From: Apostichopus japonicus
Lineage: Eukaryota > Echinodermata > Holothuroidea > Aspidochirotida > Stichopodidae
Assembly (NCBI RefSeq): GCF_037975245.1
Contig: NC_092568.1
Coordinates: 35,088,501 to 35,152,500, forward strand
DNA: 64,000 nt
Direction: 5' to 3'
Shown: positions 54,301 to 64,000 of the stretch, one piece after another
Position numbering within the stretch: the stretch's first letter is position 1
How the letters are laid out: each line of letters begins with the position of its first letter
The notes under the pieces: generated by a model
Databases searched by the model: none
Seen by the model: the letters and a program-made list of their open reading frames with translations, nothing else
Told to the model about the DNA's origin: nothing
Program-made: the position numbers and the translations under genes

Positions 54301-57300
54301 CAAGTCTTTAATCAGTTAAAAAATATTTGAATGCCAGTAGGTCTACAGTCAAGCGGTACTAAACTGATGAGAGCATGCTCTAATTTTTTACCGATAGATG
54401 TTATGATGGTCTTTGAATAAACAGGCGCCAGACGATATGGTGATTATTGCTAATGTTTGCGGGAAAAAAAATAGCGAGCTCGTACGAGAAATAGTAGCGA
54501 CGACAATGAGATATTTAAAGAGTTTGAAAGTAAAGGAAAGAAGTGAATTGCATAAACAAGCTGCCTGCTCTTTTAGGTCAGTCACAGCTAGCTTTGTATT
54601 AATTTGTTATTCTTATAAGAAAATAATAGTAAATTATTCGTTTGCTATCATTCGTTTCACATCTATCTCAGTATCTGGTAATTTATGAGTGTGTCCCTGC
54701 AGGTGGCCTGTGCCATTATAATATCAGTCAAACAATGTGGATGCTTTGCGGACATGAATTCATGAATATCTGAAGAATTTAGTGTAGAGTAGTATACTTA
54801 TATTTGAAACAAAAGTCTGCTGTAAATATTAGAAATTACACTTTTCTTCTTGAGAATGCAAATGTTTTTGATGTGAATGGAATTTGTAGCCATGCAGCAT
54901 GGAAAATTATTACAAATTCATTAATTTAGTTTGAAAATGAAATATTTTCAAGGTGATGATTATTTGATAAAAATTTTCATGAATTTTTAATGCTCACTCT
55001 CACCTGAAGAGATCGGTTTGTTCTTGTTTTAGAATCCTTTTAAAGTTGACATTTGAAACAGCATTGATTCAATATTAAAAAATGCAGTTTTCATGGCCAC
55101 ACATTACTAAAATAGTTGAATTATTTGATGTCTCTTTTACGTTTTTTTATATAATTAGCTTTTAATTTATACCTAGATTGGTATATATTGTACGTCATCA
55201 AAGCTTCCTTCAGGCTAGAAATTAATACAGTGATACATGTGTTTTGTAGCAATCACGAGATGCGCTCCTTGCATTAAATATTAATTTTCAACCTTAACCT
55301 ACTTCGCAGAACATAGACGTTTGCATATGTTTTTTTGTAGATCTAAATATACATGTCTCATTGCATAAATGTCAGATCTGAATTAGTATTTAAGTTTTAA
55401 GAGTTTGTTTCAAAGCCCTTTGGGCTTTACTTACTATTTTTACCATAAATGTTCATGCTGATTTATTTATTATTTATTAATTTTTTGTCCATTTACAGGG
55501 AGAATTATCACAGTCGTTGACAGCATTAACTGACAGAGCAAGAACGGCAAAGAATTTCCTCATCGAGCTGAAAAATACCATCGATAAAGTAGAGGTAAAT
55601 TTGAGAGATTAAGCTAAATTTGCGTAATTGATAGAAAACTTTAATATTTACAGGCCATTAGTGTGCGCCATGGAAATGTGCCGCAATGTTATTTTCGTAG
55701 AGCTAAATAGATGCAGGGACTCAATAGAGTTTGTACATCACTTCAGTTTTACAGATAACATTTTTTAAAAGATGAAAGGGAGGTTCTTTTTCTGTTTGCA
55801 TTTGTCCTCAAAGAATAATCTCATGGCGGATCAAAACTAAGAAAATATTCCTAGCGTATTTTTCACTTTAAGATTGCTATAAATTAGTTTCATCACTTCT
55901 GAGGAATTTGTCGCTCATTTGTTACAACATCGTTAACCAATTCCAAGCTCAATCAAATCCAAGCGCAAACAAACCACTGATTCTAATACTGGCGACATAT
56001 CTCATGATCATTAGTACATTTAATTCTCGAACAGTTGAAATTAATGAGAGCTGATATGACATAATGGATTTTGATGGCTCATTAAAATTGTCAGATTCAT
56101 TGTCAAAAACTGCTACTTCAACAAATATCAACAGTTTTCTCATTAGGCTTTACCAGATCACGTTTTGGTTTCCAATTAGGGTGATGCTCGTTAGTAACTT
56201 GTACATAATTAATAAATTACAATATAGTACTGATGACTATTATATATAATAAATATCAATTTATAATAATAAATGAATAAATTACTCTTGATAGGCATGT
56301 ACCTACAGCAAGTTTTGACAAATTGAGTGTTCTTAATGTTTAGATAAAACATTTCATTTTTCTGCATGATTTGAGATGTGATGGATGCTTTTCAAGTAGG
56401 AGTAAAATCTGATGCCAATAACATAGTAAACAGACATTGAAAGCTAATCGTTAGAAGTAGCATTTGGTAATTTTTACCAAGAAAAGATTTCATTCTCAAA
56501 TTGATGGTGACATTAGTCTTTTGTGCATAAAGATTTTCTTGACTTGTTTGAAAAAGTTTAGTACTACTGTTTAACCGATGACTTTGAGCAGATTTTTTCG
56601 TCTTGATATGTACAAGTCTAACAAATAAGAGAATTTGAGGCGGGTAATGTTTTTCTTAGCTATTCTGGTTTACATTAGATGTGCACCAGAAAAATATGCT
56701 AAATGTCTGGAAATGCTCCTTCAAGACTTAAACTTGTTGATGCGGTCCACGACTCCTCAGTGCAGACGTAAATTTTAATGTTGAATCAATTGTTTTATAT
56801 TAAATTCTAATGACAGAACACGAGAACAAAACACCCTAGGATGGCATACAACACCGGTTGTCCATAAATTTGTAATGCGTTAATGTAAACATGTTATCTG
56901 AGGACATAAAAGTGTTATGTTTTTACTATTGAGTTTTGTGGTGTATCTGAGGAACTGACCTAATTGTTTCTCTGTCTGTTAGGCTAAGTAGTCCAGTCAC
57001 TTTTATCACTGGGATGACCTTGTGAATGTTTAAAGGGTCCTTCTCTCAACAATTAAAAGTTTTATTTTTAAAGTACAACGTGGACTGTTAACAAGTCATA
57101 TTTTTTATCGGTCTGCAATATATCAAAATTATTTTTTTTACTCAGTCTTCCTTTCAAATTGTTACTTTGGTAGCTACTATACAGGATTACAAATGGCAAC
57201 TTTGCATAAAATTCCTCTAAAAATTCAACTGAAAAGTTACTTTGCTTTTAATTGCTTACACATCTCCTCACAACTTCCATTGGCCATTCCCCAAATTTTT

Positions 57301-58218
57301 TAGACATTATATTGGAAACATTCATATATATATATCATCCATGGATCCATATTTCATCCATATTTTGCAAAAGACTTTTATGTCATCATGTCTAGCCATT
57401 CATGGTACTTGCAATCATTTTCAATTTCAAAGTCCATTTTACCAATGACTTGCAAAAAATATTTGCCAGCTTGTGAGAAAATTTTAATTTCTCTGCTGTG
57501 CTCAATTTTGAGATGTGCTGAATATTTCAACACTAAATTTAAGTTGATTATCTATCTGTGCAAAGTAAGTTATATTCAACTCTTTCAACCATAAAGTGAC
57601 ATTATAAAAAGCACAGTATAGCATAATTTAACTTTCTGTAAGGTATTAAACCTCTGTCACAGATGCAGTGATTGCAGGTTAAATGACAGAATTTAATTTT
57701 AGATCCATTTGCAGAGTGAAAGGTTGTTATATTTACCTAGTAGTCTGATGCTACTCAATATCTGTAAACAATTGGGAGGGTCCCAATGGTAGGTCCTTAA
57801 AACTGGTCACCAGTTTCATTGCCAGAATTTTTATGAGCATCAAACACAAATTTATCTAATGGCATTTTTGTCACAGTGTAATGAAGGAAGAGGGCAGTGT
57901 TTCAGTAAAGGTAATAGGTATAGGATATATACAGTCTTCTATTTATGCTGCATGGCAGGTCAAAGTCAACTCATAATTCAATTTGAGGAAATATTTTTTA
58001 TACTGGTAATTTACTAGTACATCTTCAGACTGGAAGTGTGAGAACTTTTTCTTGTGTTACTGTTTGCTATGTCACGTTCAAGTATGAAAGAAATAAGAAT
58101 GTTTTCAATTTTTCATTGACTTTAGGAATCCAGTATAGACTTTGAGGCAAGTTTAGTAGCCAAATTTGACGAACTGATTTCCATCATCCAGAGAAGAAAA
58201 GAGCAGCTTATTCATCAG
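17492..58218 (+). CDS. TRIM9: TRIM9/TRIM67-type E3 ubiquitin ligase (first 3 coding exons; 3' part off window)
   Basis: Class C-I tripartite-motif E3 ligase. In animals this family acts in neurons, linking netrin/DCC signalling, actin regulation and exocytosis. Exons 17492-18304, 55499-55594 and 58126-58218 give 334 residues, all phase 0. The order is: split RING (C7, C10, C22, H24, C27, C30 and then C125, C128) with a Ser/Gly-rich insert at ~35-120; B-box 1 (C164-H203); B-box 2 (C226-H258); coiled coil from ~265. The blocks LTCPKCHRTIFLDDRG, MKCQLCEKDAKDAEVYCEQC and MNALGAM match TRIM9/67. The start at 17492 was chosen because AAAATGG is a strong context and MDEELRC matches the MEEELKC start of vertebrate TRIM9. 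An in-frame ATG at 17432 is in poor context. The COS box, FN3 and SPRY domains must lie past 64000. Invertebrates usually have one TRIM9/67 gene, so TRIM9 and TRIM67 cannot be separated here. Confidence 0.95.
27181..27202 (+). repeat. G-rich tract, possible G-quadruplex
   Basis: Four G runs (GTGGGGTGGGGTGGGTGGGG) within about 20 bases on the plus strand, in TRIM9 intron 1. Confidence 0.75.
28071..28480. repeat. Tandem repeat, ~150-180 bp unit, ~2.4 copies
   Basis: Copies begin at 28071, 28223 and 28402. Each has 'taggtaaga(g/t)tgcatgcaaacag' followed by 'gtgcaatcttactttagaac' or a close variant. The third copy is partial. Confidence 0.85.
32911..32935. repeat. (TA)n microsatellite
   Basis: About 12 TA units in TRIM9 intron 1. 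Confidence 0.9.
33826..34745. repeat. Degenerate ~155-bp tandem repeats rich in GGTCA, with a GT-rich head
   Basis: After a GT-rich stretch (33830-33870), about five to six diverged units follow. Each contains '(g)aggtcaaagt(t)catttgaggtca', 'gtctgaaaacctt' and 'ataactcaaa'. The same architecture recurs at 52768-53850. Confidence 0.7.
36659..36717 (-). repeat. (CCCCA)n array; minus strand (GGGGT)n G-quadruplex-prone
   Basis: About eleven CCCCA/CCCCCA units in tandem. The minus strand carries eleven runs of four or more G with single-base spacers. Confidence 0.92.
37726..37746. repeat. (CAGG)n microsatellite
   Basis: CAGCAGGCAGGCAGGCAGGC, about five units. Confidence 0.85.
40583..40620 (+). 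repeat. Polypurine tract
   Basis: Uninterrupted G/A stretch of GGGAAAG and GGGGGA(A) blocks. It may be triplex-prone. Confidence 0.75.
41638..42175. repeat. 134-bp tandem repeat, 4 copies
   Basis: Copies at about 41638-41771, 41772-41906, 41907-42043 and 42044-42175. Each holds 'gtgatgtgtaa(c/g)(a/g)gaa', 'tttacatcacttctca(t/g)tgac' and 'acctgtc(t/c)cctcacaac'. Identity looks high with small indels. Confidence 0.92.
46071..46084. repeat. (GT)7 microsatellite
   Basis: Seven perfect GT units preceded by imperfect GTCTGTCT sequence. Confidence 0.85.
51181..51960. repeat. Degenerate long tandem repeat, 3 copies (~260-365 bp spacing)
   Basis: The anchor '(t/c)taaacaatgtta(g/t)(a/g)tgttca(n)(n)agatgg' occurs near 51208, 51575 and 51835. 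Copies 1 and 3 are preceded by 'gttgct(g/a)agcagctgg'. Each is followed by a diverged copy of the same block. Confidence 0.7.
51987..52087. repeat. 51-bp tandem duplication
   Basis: Two nearly identical units (51987-52037 and 52038-52087) beginning gtgtaggatttagggtat and ending gttaaatattcaa, differing at only a few bases. They are probably recent. Confidence 0.93.
52768..53850. repeat. GGTCA-rich degenerate repeat (second locus), split by a SINE
   Basis: A GT-rich head (52768-52805) is followed by units with 'gtacaagaaccctattgtttt', 'ggaagtcaaaggtcatttggggt' and 'gtcagcagagg(g)'. The SINE at 52925-53317 interrupts the first unit. Units continue to about 53850. Confidence 0.7.
52925..53317 (+). 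mobile_element. tRNA-derived SINE, younger copy, 9-bp TSD
   Basis: The tRNA-like head has box A (GGTCAAGTGGTTAAGGC, 52941-52957) and box B (GGTTCGAGCC, 52984-52993). The body contains 'gcaaggcgctttatct...cttcacccagg'. The 3' tail is (ATT)n after 'cgctttataagaactgcgt'. It is flanked by the direct repeat ATTTGGGGT at 52916-52924 and 53318-53326. It is the same family as 5762-6075 but more complete. Confidence 0.88.
55499..55594 (+). CDS. TRIM9: TRIM9 coding exon 2 (coiled coil, 96 nt)
   Basis: Acceptor ccatttacag|, donor GTAGAG|GTAAAT. Its 32 codons start GELSQSLTALTDRARTAKNF. They align without gaps to the 32-residue human segment SQLSQALNGLSDRAKEAKEF and onward, so the identification is firm despite the 37-kb intron before it. 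Confidence 0.94.
58126..58218 (+). CDS. TRIM9: TRIM9 coding exon 3 (coiled coil, 93 nt)
   Basis: Acceptor cattgactttag|, donor CATCAG|GTAAAT. Its 31 codons start ESSIDFEASLVAKFDELISI and contain IQRRKEQL, matching human NSVEFEACLVAQCDALIDAL and NRRKAQL. Confidence 0.94.
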
Positions 58219-59069
58219 GTAAATTGACGGAAAATAACTAAGTCTTTGGCTAGATGAATCTTCTTGTCTTCTTTTTGTTTTATTTGTGTCATCTCTGCTT
58301 TTGTTTCTGTTTAACAGGCAACCTCATGATTGCATTGCATTCCTTGTTTGTCATGTTTTGAATAGTTTTTATGTTCATCCATCTTTTAAAACATTTTGAA
58401 AAGTCTTTGACCTGACAGGTCATGGATTTTTTTTTGGGGGGAGGGGGGTGGGGGGGACCGGCATCATACTATCTGTGGACGCTTTAGTACCTCCTCTCCA
58501 CATCAAAAGGAAAAGAAGTACTCCAGGGGGGGGGGAGGGGAGAGGAAGGGGAAAGGTTACCATCATACAATTTAGCAATTCCACAATATTGTTAATCATG
58601 TGCATATTACTGTAACAGTAGATACATGTACAATACATCAAGAAGATCCGCATGTTTCTGTTGAAGACCAACATCAAGATTTCACATTTAGGCCAGTGCA
58701 GCATATCAAAAATTAAATTGTTTGTATGTGGCTAAGCAGCTGTAGATGCCTCTGTAAACGTACATGTAATTTGAATATAATTTAGTATTTGTAGGCTTCC
58801 TTTAGCAATCAATATGAGTTAGTAACCAGATTAACGGCCGAATGAATTTGCATCATTCTGTGCTAGAAGGAATGTTTTGTAGAAATTTGGTCGGAAGTGA
58901 TACATTTGTTAACTACCTGACAGCCAAATGAGTGAAGTGTAGGGAAGCTTACACATGTATGTATGTACAGTAGGGGTATACATATGAGTTGTAGCATTAA
59001 TATGCCACCCAGTTATGTAAGTAATTGGTGGGTCTCCACCTGCATCCGAAAGTATCAACCGAATCTGTT

Positions 59070-59237
59070 CAGTAATGAGAGGGAGGGGAACAATCACACG
59101 TACTCTTCCTTAATTTCATCATTTCCTGATATTCCGTTCTATTTTCTTGTTTCAAGTGTTACTTAAAATTTGTGACTATTCCCGAGAAAGTTTTGATCAA
59201 CTAGGTTCGATAATTTTGACATGTGCACACACTGTAT
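59070..59237. repeat. ~170-bp dispersed duplicate, copy 1
   Basis: Matches 60556-60727 in the same orientation: '(g/a)ggga(g)g(g/a)(g/a)aacaatca', 'attcttcctt', 'catcatttc(c/a)tgatattcc' and 'actattcccg...agaaagtttt' all recur in order. Confidence 0.8.
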
Positions 59238-60555
59238 TGTATAGCCTGAGCAATCTCTCCGCATTGCCTACCTACAGTACTTTGACGCTTTTCATTGCCA
59301 CAAAACATGATCTTTGTACTCTTAAGCAGCTCATTACTTGACCAGCCCCCAGATTTTATTTCCTCTTAAAGGTCATGTGACATAATCGACTCATATTTTA
59401 CTGCCATTCCGCAAGGCATATATCACCCTCGCCTACAAGATTTGACTGTCTACTTTAAAATGCTTTGTGATGAAATCTGGCAATAATTCAAATGGCTTTT
59501 TAGAAACTCCAGAATGTTGTTAAAAACTTTTAGCATATTAATTTTTTTATTATTTCATCAATTTTGGGGCCAGTACTGATGACTTTTCATTCATTATGCG
59601 AAATGAACCCCAACCCACATTTTTCCTGCTTCAAACATTCTGTGTGGAACAGTGAAAACCTCTAGCATGGATTGTCACGATAATACTTCAGATTTTAAAT
59701 ATATTAACTGCTTTTGATGTATTCATAACATAAATAATGCCCCTTTGGAGTGAATTTTCCTTAGGCGAAAAAACGTTTTTGTTTTTAATACGAGAAAAAA
59801 AAGAGATATTATGTCAGGTTGTTTTCTTAAGTAGATGAGTTTTTCCTTTGATTTTTATGTGCGATTTCGAAGAAAAAAGACAGAGCAAGAAATTGTGCAT
59901 GGCATTCACTTGACAGAGACGTCAAGCTTGAAAAAATAAAATAAGCAAGCATAGAAATACATAATTTAATATTCAAGGGATCCATCAGTGGTTTAATATT
60001 AAACAGAGGGAAGCTGCTTGGGCTGAACTTAGTTTACTTAGTTTCATTACGAAATTCTGAAAATGAGTGTCAAGAGTCACAGCAATGTTGAAAAATGGCT
60101 CATAACCAACAGCGATTGCAGTTAACCTCTTAATGTTGTTTATTTTTGTTGAGGAATGTTACTAAAATTATGAAACATGAACATGATAGGCTTTTGTCTA
60201 TTTAATTGCCTACATTGTTGCTTATTTCATGTAATACATAGATAGCATGTTTTTGTAGGAGATACTGGAAAGAGTCCTGAAATGTTCAGACACTGCTTGA
60301 TCGAAAGTGAGTGACTGTCGCCAAAGCAGTAAAAGCACTGGGTTGGCTGATGTTAATTTTTGATTAAACATTGGATGCGATTTTTCTAACAGGCTGCAAA
60401 ATATATGTATGCTGTAGTGATGGGAACGGGTACCTGCGAAACTAGGGGACAGACCGAACAAATGACTACCCGGTCCAAGCCGTTACTACATGTCCAGAAA
60501 TTCATAAAACTCACTAAAATCGTTCTCCAATTTTCAGTTACAATTTTATTCGAAT

Positions 60556-60727
60556 TAATGAAAGGGAGGAAAACAATCATGTGTATTCTTCCTTCTTTTC
60601 ATCATTTCATGATATTCCCTTCTTTCTTGTTGTGTTCAAGTGTAAAATTTGGTGAAAATTTATTACTATTCCCGTCCGAGAAAGTTTTTATAACTACGTT
60701 CGTTAATTTGTACATGGTCACACTGTA
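60556..60727. repeat. ~170-bp dispersed duplicate, copy 2
   Basis: Second copy of 59070-59237, about 1.5 kb downstream, with small insertions. It lies immediately before the minisatellite. Confidence 0.8.
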
Positions 60728-60744
60728 CTGAATACTTTTCATCT

Positions 60745-61140
60745 TTATCCTCAGTGTTTCATCAGGACTTATATTGTCAATGTTTATCTTCAGGACTTTT
60801 ATTGTCAATGTTTCTTCAGGACTGTTATTGTCATTGTTTCTTCAGGACTTTTATCGTCAGTGTTTCTTCAGGACTTTGATCTTTATTGTCAGTGTTCCTT
60901 CAGGACTTATATTGTCAATGTTTCTTCAGGACTTTTATTGTCAATATTTCTTCAGGACTGTTATTGCCAATGTTGTTTCTTCAGGACTTTTTTTGCCAGT
61001 GTTCCTTCAGAACTTTTATTGTCAGTGTTCCTTCAGGACTTTTATTGTCAGTGTTTATTCAGGACTTTGATCTTTATTGTCAGTGTTTATCTTCAGAACT
61101 TTATTTTCAGTATTTCTTAAGTACTTTTATCATTAGTCTT
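60745..61140. repeat. 26-bp minisatellite, ~14 units
   Basis: The unit 'ttttattgtcagtgtttcttcaggac' repeats about 14 times. Two 32-34-bp variants carry an inserted 'gatctt'. Because 26 is not a multiple of three and no phase of the unit holds a stop, all three plus-strand frames stay open. This is a property of the repeat and not evidence of coding. Confidence 0.93.
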
Positions 61141-62389
61141 GTCAATATCTTGTCATCTTGTAGAAGCCTGGATAATTTCTCCATGGTTCATGCTAACCAC
61201 AGTTAGATTCAAAGGTTGGTTATAGTGATGCAATCAGTTTATGTAAGACCTCATGATGCTGTTATTGGTACTTGGTCATATCAGCAATTTGCCTGTGTTT
61301 GTACAATATCCCGCAGTGACAGAAAATGTCACTCTGGATCACCAAGGAACCATTTCTCATTTTATCAGCACATAACTTTATTTCATACGCATCTGATGAA
61401 TAAACCGTATCTTGATGAAGCTGTACAAAAAATTCAAATACGCTTCATATTTGTGGCCTTTGATTTTCGTTATATATGCCAACTATAAGGTGCCTTCTAC
61501 TGTATTTGAATACAAAGTAAATTCATTACTAAAGTAAACCATCATTGTTTTACAGTACATGCATATTGAATTAATCAATAAAATATCTCAGTATTTCAAA
61601 CAATCACTTGATGTCCCATCAATCAATTTCATATTTTCAATGGTGACAGGAATAATATTTGAAGAGAAATGAAGACCAATATTTATTCCTTTTCTGGAAT
61701 ATAATCTTGATATTCCTATAAGTAGAAGTGGATTTTGCTATTGATTGAGAGATTCTTTCAATTTTAAGAGAGATTAGATGCAGGTTTCTAGAACTCTGAT
61801 TAAAAAATTGCAAGTCTAAAATAAGGTGAATATATTAAGAAACCTAAGGCCGTGATGGTTTTATTCGAGAATAAAATTGATTAAAACGTCTTACCTTTCA
61901 AGTGTTTTATGTTGAGAAACTCAACTAGGCAAATAAATCAAAGACTCAAATGACATGTCGATGATAGCAAAGACTCACAGAGTCTGTAAAAAGTGGATTG
62001 GGTAAGCATTCAGGATCAGAAACTTGATTATTTGTCTACAACATGTCAGAGTAGATAATAACTAGATTATAAGCTATGAAATCAAAATCAAAGGCTTCAT
62101 ATTTTTTGTACCAGAACTCAAATGTTCTGTCAGTTTACTTGATCAGATATAAAAAATCATGATCAAATTTTTAACTTAAATTCTTAACTAGTCTATACCA
62201 CACCTCTCAGAAGTACATCTTCCAAGTAAACACAGGGATTCACTATAGCCTGCATTTACTGACAGGAATCAAGATATATTAATTCACAGTGCGTATTCCC
62301 TCACCTCATATAACCTTATGTATTACCGTTTATCACTTGTGACAAAGTTCTCATTGTCAGAGAGATGGGGAGGAAGGTTATCACACTCC

Positions 62390-62424
62390 GCCTACTCCCT
62401 CTCCCCTCCCCTCCTCCCCTCCCT
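62390..62424 (-). repeat. Polypyrimidine tract
   Basis: CTCCC/TCCCC-rich run; the minus strand is all purine apart from single interruptions. Confidence 0.7.
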
Positions 62425-63234
62425 GGATATGCTGTGCCTGTATAGGTAAGGTTTTGATTGTGTTTCACAGCAGCCCTCTGCTATATTCAAGTTCAAGAAT
62501 AATTAATCTGCAAGATTGTGATATTTTCATAGAACAAGTTTACAAAAGCTTAACTCAAACAACAAAACTACACATCTCTGAGTTTTTTTGCAAGAATTTT
62601 TCATCCATATTGAGTAAATGAAGACAGGTTTTCAACAACGCAAAAAAAAAAAAAAAACAACATAAAATCACAAAATAAAGAAGGGGAAACTGAAATAAAG
62701 GATATAATTCTGTAGCTCGACTACATTAAACATGATTCCAAACACTTTGAGCACTCTTATCATTTACACTCATTAGATTTAAGAACTTACGAGCTGTATC
62801 TCTGTAGCAATTAACAAGACAACAGCCTCCAAGGTTTCCACCAAATTTGTGAACAAAGTCAATTTCCATCACCATGTATGCTGTCCCTTTAATATCTCAA
62901 GTGATTTTACTTCTAAAGTTGTCATGGGAATGAGTGAATGCTGCACAGGAGAGAATTATGAAGGAGACATTTGCCATCAGAGTTTAATCAAAAGGTTTTG
63001 CTCTTTTCATTTTTCATTGATCCAATTAACTATTCTGTTCCATCTGTCTGATTAACCTGTTTTCCTATTTGTACGGTTTTGTTAATTGCCTCTGAAGAAG
63101 ATTTTGTTAGTATACAGTGGCATGGCAACCGCTTTTTACTTGAGTACAAAAAACATCTTTCAAAATGCTTTCCATAATGTTGCAATTCAATGTGAGCTGT
63201 CCAACAAATTGCTTTTAATTTTGTCTCACTTGTC

Positions 63235-63257
63235 CTCTCTCTCTCGCTCTCTCTCTC
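63235..63257. repeat. (CT)n microsatellite
   Basis: CT units with one G interruption. Confidence 0.85.
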
Positions 63258-64000
63258 AAAGTTTGAATGTTCTCTGCATCTTGTAAATGCCTGCAAGATG
63301 CTCTGTCAAAGGATTCGATGCAAAATATTGTCTCATAATTTTGCCATTTACAAACCAGCCATCCAATATGAAATCAATTTCCATCAAAACTGTAGAAAAT
63401 GTCAAGGTTGATGGGCACTCATGTGAATCAAAAAGTGATTTTGAGTTGTTAATTCATGCGAGAGAAATATTTTTGTCAGTCATTTTTGAAATGAAACTGA
63501 CTGTATCAACAGAAAAACCTTTTAGCCATCCTGAAAGAAAGTTTGGTGAAAATGTAAGACAAAAATTTTCAAGGGTGGTAACTTTGAGCTAGAAGTTTGC
63601 AAGTGAGGGACAGGTAGCATAATTGAAACTTGTATAATTTCAATTATCATCAGTGGTTAAAGGATCAAAAAGAAATTGTCATATTTAGGAAAAAAATGGT
63701 TATGTTGGATTGAATTGACATTCACATGTCCAGGTCTTCTACAATAGCATTCTCATCTGCCTTTGCTACCATGGTAGATTTAGGGAGGGAATAAGGGGGG
63801 GGGGAGGTGAATGGGGGAGGAGGGGAAAGGATCTTGGTCCCCCATTCGGGATAGTCCCCCATTTGGGAAGTCCCCCCCCCCCTCACAAAGTGTTTACTGG
63901 CTCAGGAAGAGACATTGTTACACCCCTACTACCTTGCAGGGTCTTTGGAATAAGGAACCACATTTTTTGCAGTTTTACTGAATATTGTTACAATAGTATA

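Larger units (their letters stand above)
18305..55498 (+). other. TRIM9 intron 1 (37.2 kb)
   Basis: Begins GTATGC and ends TTTACAG. No second gene was recognised on either strand. The contents I can support are the tandem arrays at 28071-28480, 33826-34745, 41638-42175 and 51181-52087, the SINE at 52925-53317 within an older repeat (52768-53850), several simple repeats, and two less AT-rich blocks (22300-22690 and 49360-49680). The rest is AT-rich sequence with no visible structure. Confidence 0.85.
58219..64000 (+). other. TRIM9 intron 3, partial
   Basis: Begins GTAAAT. I looked for the next coiled-coil exon (expected to start near VNKEHEHKLK) and did not find it, so it probably lies past 64000. 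The stretch holds G-rich runs (58434-58456, 58524-58556, 63795-63830), a ~170-bp duplicated segment, the 26-bp minisatellite and a CT microsatellite. Confidence 0.8.

Noticed and set aside
60261-60300. Possible TRIM9 exon 4 after 'tttttgtag'
   Set aside because: The reading EILERVLKCSDTA ends at a stop and does not match the expected coiled-coil sequence; no donor follows.
63287-63592. 101-codon ATG-started frame near the right edge
   Set aside because: No recognisable domain and no match to the missing TRIM9 regions. It could be chance; homology search would settle it.

Overview
This is eukaryotic nuclear DNA: AT-rich, with long introns and many degenerate repeats. No operons, bacterial-style genes or CRISPR arrays were seen. 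Two conserved animal genes, both cut by the window edges, lie head to head. The protein divergence, the intron sizes, the frequent 'taggcctac/taggcctat' words and the repeat types suggest a marine deuterostome invertebrate, most likely an echinoderm. That assignment is an impression from the sequence, not a proof.

Left part (1-11402, minus strand): eight consecutive coding exons of mitochondrial L-2-hydroxyglutarate dehydrogenase (L2HGDH). They run from the start codon at 11402 to an exon ending at 197. Every exon has a GT donor and an AG acceptor, and the phases join without conflict. This includes a 38-nt micro-exon at 2672-2709, needed to keep the frame. About 354 residues are present; the last ~110 lie beyond the left edge. 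The introns hold a 316-bp MITE with an 8-bp target-site duplication, a tRNA-derived SINE, and a terminal-inverted-repeat element carrying a broken hAT transposase C-terminus.

Middle (11403-17491): about 6.1 kb between the two start codons. It should contain both promoters. Its clearest content is a duplicated ~193-bp repeat whose core folds as a near-complete tRNA cloverleaf, plus an A/T-rich ~120-bp repeat pair.

Right part (17492-64000, plus strand): the 5' half of a TRIM9/TRIM67-class E3 ubiquitin ligase. A large first coding exon encodes the RING and both B-boxes. A 37.2-kb intron follows, then 96-nt and 93-nt coiled-coil exons at 55499-55594 and 58126-58218. The rest of the coiled coil and the COS, FN3 and SPRY domains lie past the right edge. 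The giant intron holds several independent tandem-repeat arrays, microsatellites, G-quadruplex-prone tracts and a SINE inserted into an older GGTCA-rich repeat.

The two genes have unrelated jobs: mitochondrial metabolite repair and neuronal ubiquitin signalling. Their adjacency is notable because the human orthologues are, from memory, within about 1 Mb of each other on chromosome 14. I found no convincing new multi-gene system; the novelty here is mostly in repeats, gene structure and linkage.
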